Of a stretch of DNA of 8,352 bases, positions 5,318 to 8,352 are shown piece by piece. Made by a program: the position numbers and the translations under genes. The notes under the pieces were generated by a model that saw only the letters and a program-made list of their open reading frames with translations, was not told where the DNA came from and made no database searches. The DNA is taken from assembly GCA_000436255.1 (NCBI GenBank), contig HF990782.1, forward strand, positions 2,106 to 10,457, read 5' to 3'. This DNA is from Clostridium sp. CAG:1193. GTDB lineage: Bacteria; Bacillota_I; Bacilli_A; RF39; UBA660. Every line of letters starts with the position of its first letter. The stretch's first letter is position 1.

Positions 5318-5343
5318 ATTCTTACAAAAATTATGGAGGTTTT

Positions 5344-5934
5344 ATGAAAAGTGATGTTTTTAATGTTGAACTAAATAAAATTGAAGATGAAGATATAAAG
5401 GAAAGTACTAAATATATATTAAATAAGTTACCTGATTATTTTTATGAAGTGCCTGCTTCATCAACTGGTAAATATCATCCTTCTTTTTCACTTGGTAAAG
5501 GAGGCCTTATAAGGCATACTAAAGTAGCAGTAAGAATTGCAGAAGAATTATTTTCTGATAGTGTATTTTCTACATTTACTGAGCATGAGAAAGATATAAT
5601 ACGTATGGCAATAATACTTCATGATGGACTAAAAAGTGGTATTAATAAAGAAGAATATACCAGTTTTTCTCATCCATTAATTATGTCAGATTTTATATTA
5701 GAAAATTCATCTAATCTTTCGATTAGTGATGAAGATATACTTTGCGTATGTAGATTAATAAAATCACATATGGGACCATGGAATAAAAAGGGAGATATAA
5801 CTCTACCTATTCCAAAAGAAAAAGATGAGATCTTTGTACATCTTTGCGATTATATTGCATCAAGAAGATTTTTAAATGTAAATTTTGATAATAATGAAAT
5901 AACAGATGAAATTAACACTAAGAGGGCAATATGA
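5344..5934 (+). CDS. HD-domain phosphohydrolase
   Basis: A 196-residue soluble protein of the HD metal-dependent phosphohydrolase superfamily. Candidate metal ligands are visible in order: H58 (GGLIRHTKVAVRIAEEL), H93-D94 (AIILHDGLKSG, with an HDxxK arrangement reaching K97), H110 (FSHPLIMSDFI), H142 (IKSHMGPW) and D169 (FVHLCDYIASR). The HxxP at 45-47 in KYHPSF and the ending with a conserved-looking LCDYIASRR resemble the small HD proteins that hydrolyse nucleotides or other phosphomonoesters; the substrate is not evident. The ATG at 5344 follows ATGGAGG by four bases. Its TGA overlaps the next gene's ATG (ATGA, 5931-5934), so it is tightly coupled to a TetR-type regulator. Length and motif set look complete. 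Confidence 0.85.
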   Translation: MKSDVFNVELNKIEDEDIKESTKYILNKLPDYFYEVPASSTGKYHPSFSLGKGGLIRHTKVAVRIAEELFSDSVFSTFTEHEKDIIRMAIILHDGLKSGINKEEYTSFSHPLIMSDFILENSSNLSISDEDILCVCRLIKSHMGPWNKKGDITLPIPKEKDEIFVHLCDYIASRRFLNVNFDNNEITDEINTKRAI

Positions 5935-6491
5935 CAAATTTTACAAAAAAAGAAATTATTAATACTTTTGTTAAATTATTAAATGAAAAAGAATTTGATA
6001 AAATAAAAATAACAGAAATTGTTAAAGAATGTGGCATAAATAGGAATACTTTCTATTATCATTATGAAGATATTAATGATCTAGCAAAAAGCTTTTTGGA
6101 TGACTTAAAAGAAAAAATTGTTGATAGTTGTAAAGATGATGAAGAAAAAAGAAAAATTAAATTTGTACGTGCGAAAGAATTTTTGTCTCAAAATAGAAAT
6201 GCAATTTATCATATATATAATTCAACTTTAAAAGATTATTTTGAACAGGATGTTTATAATGCAATAGAGGCTTTAGTAATTTGGTATAAAAACGAAAATT
6301 ATAGGAATATTAATATTGATAATGAAGAAGAGATGTTTATTATAAGATTTTTTACTGGTGCGATAACTAGTTATATGTATTATTGGTTAAAAATAGGAAT
6401 GCCTTTTGAACCTGATAGAATAATTAATAAAATGACATCATTATTAAAATCTACCTTTGATAGTGTTTTTCTTAATATTGAAAAAAAATAG
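5931..6491 (+). CDS. TetR/AcrR-family transcriptional regulator
   Basis: A 186-residue protein with an N-terminal TetR DNA-binding domain: helix one KKEIINTFVKLLNEKEFDKI (6-25) and the helix-turn-helix ITEIVKECGINRNTFYYHY with EDINDLAKSF (27-55). The C-terminal domain contains FFTGAITSYMYYWLKIGM (140-157), similar in style to the DhaS/YfiR-like TetR C-terminal group, and would bind an inducer and form dimers. It is the second gene of a two-gene unit with the HD protein (4-base overlap). Targets are unknown. Candidates by proximity are its own divergent promoter region (5257-5343) and the HdeD-like gene downstream. The TAG stop lies inside the terminator stem at 6489-6519. Confidence 0.88.
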   Translation: MTNFTKKEIINTFVKLLNEKEFDKIKITEIVKECGINRNTFYYHYEDINDLAKSFLDDLKEKIVDSCKDDEEKRKIKFVRAKEFLSQNRNAIYHIYNSTLKDYFEQDVYNAIEALVIWYKNENYRNINIDNEEEMFIIRFFTGAITSYMYYWLKIGMPFEPDRIINKMTSLLKSTFDSVFLNIEKK

Positions 6492-6519
6492 ACAAGTGTA
6501 TATAAATTGTCTGTTTTTT
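6489..6519 (+). terminator. Rho-independent terminator with a competing downstream hairpin
   Basis: AGACAA (6490-6495) pairs with TTGTCT (6507-6512), extendable by a T-G pair (6489-6513), with an 11-base loop and six T (6514-6519). TGTCT (6508-6512) can instead pair with AGACA (6520-6524) across the T-run, and AAGTGT (6494-6499) with ACACTT (6522-6527). These alternatives would compete with the terminator stem. Confidence 0.65.
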
Positions 6520-6528
6520 AGACACTTT

Positions 6529-6556
6529 AAAATAATTAACTATTCAAAATAATTAA
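6529..6556 (+). repeat. 11-bp direct repeat, 17-bp period
   Basis: AAAATAATTAA occurs at 6529-6539 and again at 6546-6556, just upstream of the putative -10 at 6566-6571. It may be a binding site pair, or chance in AT-rich DNA. Confidence 0.3.
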
Positions 6557-6562
6557 TATAAG

Positions 6563-6571
6563 TGTTAATAT
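6563..6571 (+). promoter_or_regulatory. Possible extended -10 for the HdeD-like gene
   Basis: TG-T-TAATAT matches four of six -10 bases with a correct TG. It lies 22 bases before the ATG at 6594. This is weaker than the other promoters in the window. Confidence 0.35.
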
Positions 6572-6593
6572 TTTATTAGAGAGGAGATATGAA

Positions 6594-7145
6594 ATGTTAA
6601 AAAAGTTTAATAAGTTTATGTTGATTACAATGCTATTTTCAATTATGTTATGTTTAATGGGAATAATTTTAATTATATATCCAGACATATCATTAAAAGT
6701 AATCGCATTAATTATTGCAGTATCTATGATAGTTGGAGGATTGTTTTTAATTATTGATTTTGGAGGAAGAATATTATTTACAAATTTTATGACAATAGGT
6801 ATTTTACTATTTATTATGGGTGTAATATTACTTATTCAACCAAATATAGTAGTAACAATTATTCCATATATAGTAGGTATATATATAATTATTAATTCAA
6901 TATTTGATTTACAAGTATCACTTGGACTTAAAAAATATGAAATAGAAGGATGGCTTTTACCAACCTTATTATCAATTCTTTCAATCTTATGTGGTATATT
7001 TATAATAACTTATCCACAAAGTAGTATGACTGTATTAACATCATATTTTGGTATTGTATTAATCATTTATGCAGTATCTATGCTTGTAAATTCAATAGTA
7101 TTTAAGAAAAATGTTAACGATATAGTTAAATTATTAGAAGATTAA
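6594..7145 (+). CDS. HdeD-like (DUF308) six-helix membrane protein
   Basis: A 183-residue integral membrane protein with six hydrophobic segments (about 8-29, 33-55, 62-82, 86-107, 121-140 and 146-170). It shows the internal threefold repeat typical of the HdeD/DUF308 family: GIILIIYP at 23-30, GVILLIQP at 76-83 and GIFIITYP at 134-141. Each is followed by a helix that ends in a Gly/Ile-rich stretch. Short polar termini are expected in the cytoplasm. HdeD in enterobacteria is linked to acid resistance, but Firmicutes relatives are mostly uncharacterised, so I give only the family. GAGGAG (6581-6586) is seven bases before ATG 6594; an ATG at 6589 opens only a three-codon frame. It follows the TetR regulator, which could control it. 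Its likely terminator lies in the glycosyltransferase remnant downstream. Confidence 0.85.
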   Translation: MLKKFNKFMLITMLFSIMLCLMGIILIIYPDISLKVIALIIAVSMIVGGLFLIIDFGGRILFTNFMTIGILLFIMGVILLIQPNIVVTIIPYIVGIYIIINSIFDLQVSLGLKKYEIEGWLLPTLLSILSILCGIFIITYPQSSMTVLTSYFGIVLIIYAVSMLVNSIVFKKNVNDIVKLLED

Positions 7146-7181
7146 TATATAGGATTGTCGGTAATAATACCAGTTTATAAC

Positions 7182-7214
7182 GGAGATGTGTATTTAAAAA
7201 CATGTCTCTTTTTT
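7182..7214 (+). terminator. Hairpin with T-run inside the glycosyltransferase remnant
   Basis: GAGATGTG (7183-7190) pairs with CATGTCTC (7201-7208), giving an 8-bp stem with two G-U pairs, extendable inward by T7191-A7200. It is followed by six T (7209-7214). It is about 40 bases after the HdeD-like stop, where a terminator for that gene would be expected. Confidence 0.5.
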
Positions 7215-7299
7215 GTATTAAATTAATCACTTAAAGATATAGAAATAATTATAGTAGATGATGCTTCAAAAGATAATTCATTAAAGATATTAAAAGGAT

Positions 7300-7674
7300 A
7301 TGATCTACTTTTATTTTGTTATAATTGAATTAAAAAATGATTTTATAGGAAAAAATGCGGAGAAAGAAGATATTGGACAGCTTAAAAAAATATAAAATAA
7401 TTAAGCCACCATATGAAAGAGTATAGTGCATTTGTAGTTGATTATAAAAATGACATTATTAGTAGTGCTGATATAAAAATTAAACAAAAGGCAGATTCAC
7501 TAGATGAAATTCATATTCAAAAGAAGATATTATATTGTTAGCAAAAAACACTAATACTTTGGTATATGAAGTTCTAATTATATAGATATAAACAAATATT
7601 ATTTTTATAACTATAACACGCTTAATCCTGATAATAAAACAAATGCTTCAATAGGGTTAATTATTGTTTACTAG
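7300..7674 (+). pseudogene. Multiply frameshifted remnant of an unrecognised gene
   Basis: Successive frames each give protein-like sequence that seems to read on. The segments are: 7300-7395, VIIELKNDFIGKNAEKED then IGQLKK; 7385-7426, KKYKIIKPPYERV; 7413-7541, MKEYSAFVVDYKNDIISS then ADIKIKQKADSLDEIHIQK; 7523-7585, EDIILLAKNTNTLVYEV; and about 7569-7674, SSNYIDINKYYF then YNYNTLNPDNKTNASIGL to a TAG at 7672-7674. Three or four small indels would restore one open frame of about 120 codons. Hydrophilic, Asp/Asn/Lys-rich composition suggests a soluble protein. I do not recognise the family, and the first segment may not belong with the rest. Confidence 0.45.
7317..7325 (+). promoter_or_regulatory. 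Extended -10 motif inside decayed DNA
   Basis: TG-T-TATAAT is exact. It may be a surviving promoter or a chance match; no intact gene follows until 7717. Confidence 0.35.
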
Positions 7675-7691
7675 TAAAAAATTGATATATT

Positions 7692-7700
7692 TGTTAAAAT
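7692..7700 (+). promoter_or_regulatory. Extended -10-like promoter for the YwaF-like gene
   Basis: TG-T-TAAAAT matches five of six -10 bases with a correct TG. It lies 16 bases before the ATG at 7717, with GAGG (7707-7710) as ribosome site, so the leader would be only about 10 bases long. Confidence 0.4.
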
Positions 7701-7716
7701 AGTATTGAGGTATAGT

Positions 7717-8352
7717 ATGAATATGTTTGAAAAAATACTTAGTTTTTTAAAATTTGAAATGAATATACCAACAAATTATGGGTGGTTCCATATAATGTGC
7801 TTATTTATAATGACATTAATAATTTTAGTTTTATATATTAAAAGACCAAATCTAAAAAAAACTATATTAACTATGTCAATTATTATGATTTTGTTTGAAA
7901 TATATAAACAATTATCTTTTTCTTTTGGGGATGGAGCATGGCATTATCAATGGTATATTTTCCCTTTTCAATTTTGTTCAGTCCCAATGTATGTAGGTTT
8001 AATTGCAGGATTAACTAAAAATAAAAAGATAGAAAATGCCTGTTATTCCTTTTTGGCAACATATGGACTTATTGCAGGTATTTCTGTTATGTTATACCCA
8101 AATGATGTATATATAAAAGAGGCCCTTATAAATATTCAAACAATGATACATCATGGATTTATGGTTATAATAGGTATATATATATTGTTAACTTCAAAAG
8201 TTAATTTTAATACTAAGACAATATTAAATGCGCTTACTATATTTAGTTTAATAGTATTTATAGCTCTTTTAATAGATGTATCTACATATTATTTAAATAT
8301 AGATGGGGGATTAAAAATGTTTTTTATATCTCCGTTTCACGCATCTACATTG
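7717..8352 (+). CDS. YwaF/TIGR02206-type integral membrane protein, 3' end outside window
   Basis: 212 codons are visible and still open at the window edge. The protein has an N-terminal polar stretch and then hydrophobic helices at about residues 23-41, 48-66, 79-100, 107-126, 142-159 and 170-193. Diagnostic-looking features are the aromatic segment WHYQWYIFPFQFCSVPMYVG (75-94), which corresponds to the 'LPLHLC' region of YwaF relatives, then LTKNKKIENACYSFLATYGL, a loop with MLYPND (125-130) and IQTMIHHGFMV (140-150) with its paired histidines. The tail ISPFHAST (204-211) probably precedes the last helix. Family members are multi-pass proteins of about 230-260 residues with unknown biochemical function. 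GAGG is six bases before the ATG. It follows decayed DNA and has its own -10-like promoter. Confidence 0.75.
   Translation, partial: MNMFEKILSFLKFEMNIPTNYGWFHIMCLFIMTLIILVLYIKRPNLKKTILTMSIIMILFEIYKQLSFSFGDGAWHYQWYIFPFQFCSVPMYVGLIAGLTKNKKIENACYSFLATYGLIAGISVMLYPNDVYIKEALINIQTMIHHGFMVIIGIYILLTSKVNFNTKTILNALTIFSLIVFIALLIDVSTYYLNIDGGLKMFFISPFHASTL

Larger units (their letters stand above)
7155..7328 (+). pseudogene. Glycosyltransferase family 2 N-terminal remnant with in-frame stop
   Basis: The frame reads LSVIIPVYNGDVYLKTCL, then FFVLN-stop-SLKDIEIIIVDDASKDNSLKILKGYD, ending at TGA 7326-7328. This is unmistakably the start of a GT-A glycosyltransferase family 2 enzyme: the SVIIPVYN nucleotide-binding strand and the IIIVDDASKD acidic motif. 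The TAA at 7224-7226 stands where relatives have CAA (LNQS). The rest of the enzyme, including its DxD and catalytic base regions, is missing after about 58 codons. No start codon or ribosome site precedes it, and it begins nine bases after the HdeD-like stop, in the same frame. A deletion probably removed the original 5' end. It is non-functional. Confidence 0.8.
7146..7716. other. Gap of about 570 bases filled with decayed coding sequence
   Basis: Between the HdeD-like stop and the YwaF-like start there is no intact gene on either strand. It holds the GT2 remnant (7155-7328), the hairpin at 7182-7214, an extended -10 motif (7317-7325), the frameshifted remnant (7300-7674) and the promoter at 7692-7700. 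No transposase, flanking inverted repeat or target duplication was seen that would explain the rearrangement. Confidence 0.65.

Noticed and set aside
6589..6600. ATG at 6589 as start of the HdeD-like gene or a leader peptide
   Set aside because: It opens only ATG AAA TGT TAA and is two bases from the ribosome site; ATG 6594 is correctly spaced.
7155..7674. Mobile element as cause of the decayed region
   Set aside because: No transposase fragment, terminal inverted repeats or target duplication is visible around the remnants.
1..8352. Recoded TGA (mycoplasma code) suggested by the AT-rich Mollicutes-like style
   Set aside because: TGA ends intact genes at sensible places (4195-4197, 5932-5934) and tryptophan is encoded by TGG throughout.

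Overview
The window is very AT-rich bacterial DNA with compact genes, strong AGGAGG-type ribosome binding sites, TGG for tryptophan and TGA used as a normal stop (for example the HD-domain gene and the metallopeptidase gene). This points to a low-GC Firmicutes/Bacilli-type genome using the standard bacterial code, plausibly one of the uncultured gut lineages related to Mollicutes or Erysipelotrichia. That placement is inference from style, not from a marker gene. No rRNA, tRNA, CRISPR array, insertion sequence or phage structural gene was seen.

Layout. Positions 14-582 hold two small two-pass membrane proteins of unknown function, ending at an intrinsic terminator (675-704). Positions 583-931 have no intact gene and contain that terminator, two extended -10 promoters and a frameshifted gene remnant. 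A GrpB/UPF0157-family protein follows (941-1477). Next is a broken locus (1507-1916): a secreted Ser/Asp/Trp-rich protein that keeps its signal peptide but has ATT where its start codon should be is joined out of frame to a zinc-ribbon tail resembling the C-terminus of SPFH/YdjL-type proteins.

Positions 2025-4197 are a three-gene operon: a pentapeptide-like repeat protein built from 41-42-residue units, a stand-alone tRNA-binding (EMAP/MetRS C-terminal type) protein overlapping it by 22 bases, and a cytosolic HELFH gluzincin metallopeptidase. It is driven by an extended -10 promoter with an 11-bp perfect inverted repeat just downstream. It ends at a bidirectional terminator (4171-4206) shared with a convergent minus-strand gene for an anchored surface protein with three InlB-type B repeats and a Cys-rich C-terminal domain.

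A short divergent promoter region (5257-5343) then drives an HD-domain phosphohydrolase (5344-5934) that is translationally coupled (ATGA overlap) to a TetR-family regulator (5931-6491). An HdeD-like (DUF308) six-helix membrane protein follows (6594-7145). Positions 7146-7716 are a gene graveyard: a glycosyltransferase family 2 N-terminus with an in-frame stop, carrying an apparent intrinsic terminator, and then a multiply frameshifted remnant of an unrecognised protein. The window ends inside a YwaF/TIGR02206-type integral membrane protein (7717-8352, partial).

Recurring themes are promoters with a TGnTATAAT core and no clear -35 box, terminator stems that contain the stop codon of the preceding gene, and at least four decayed coding remnants lying between intact genes. 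Nothing here is a clear new defence or mobile system. The least explained intact unit is the pentapeptide / tRNA-binding / metallopeptidase operon.
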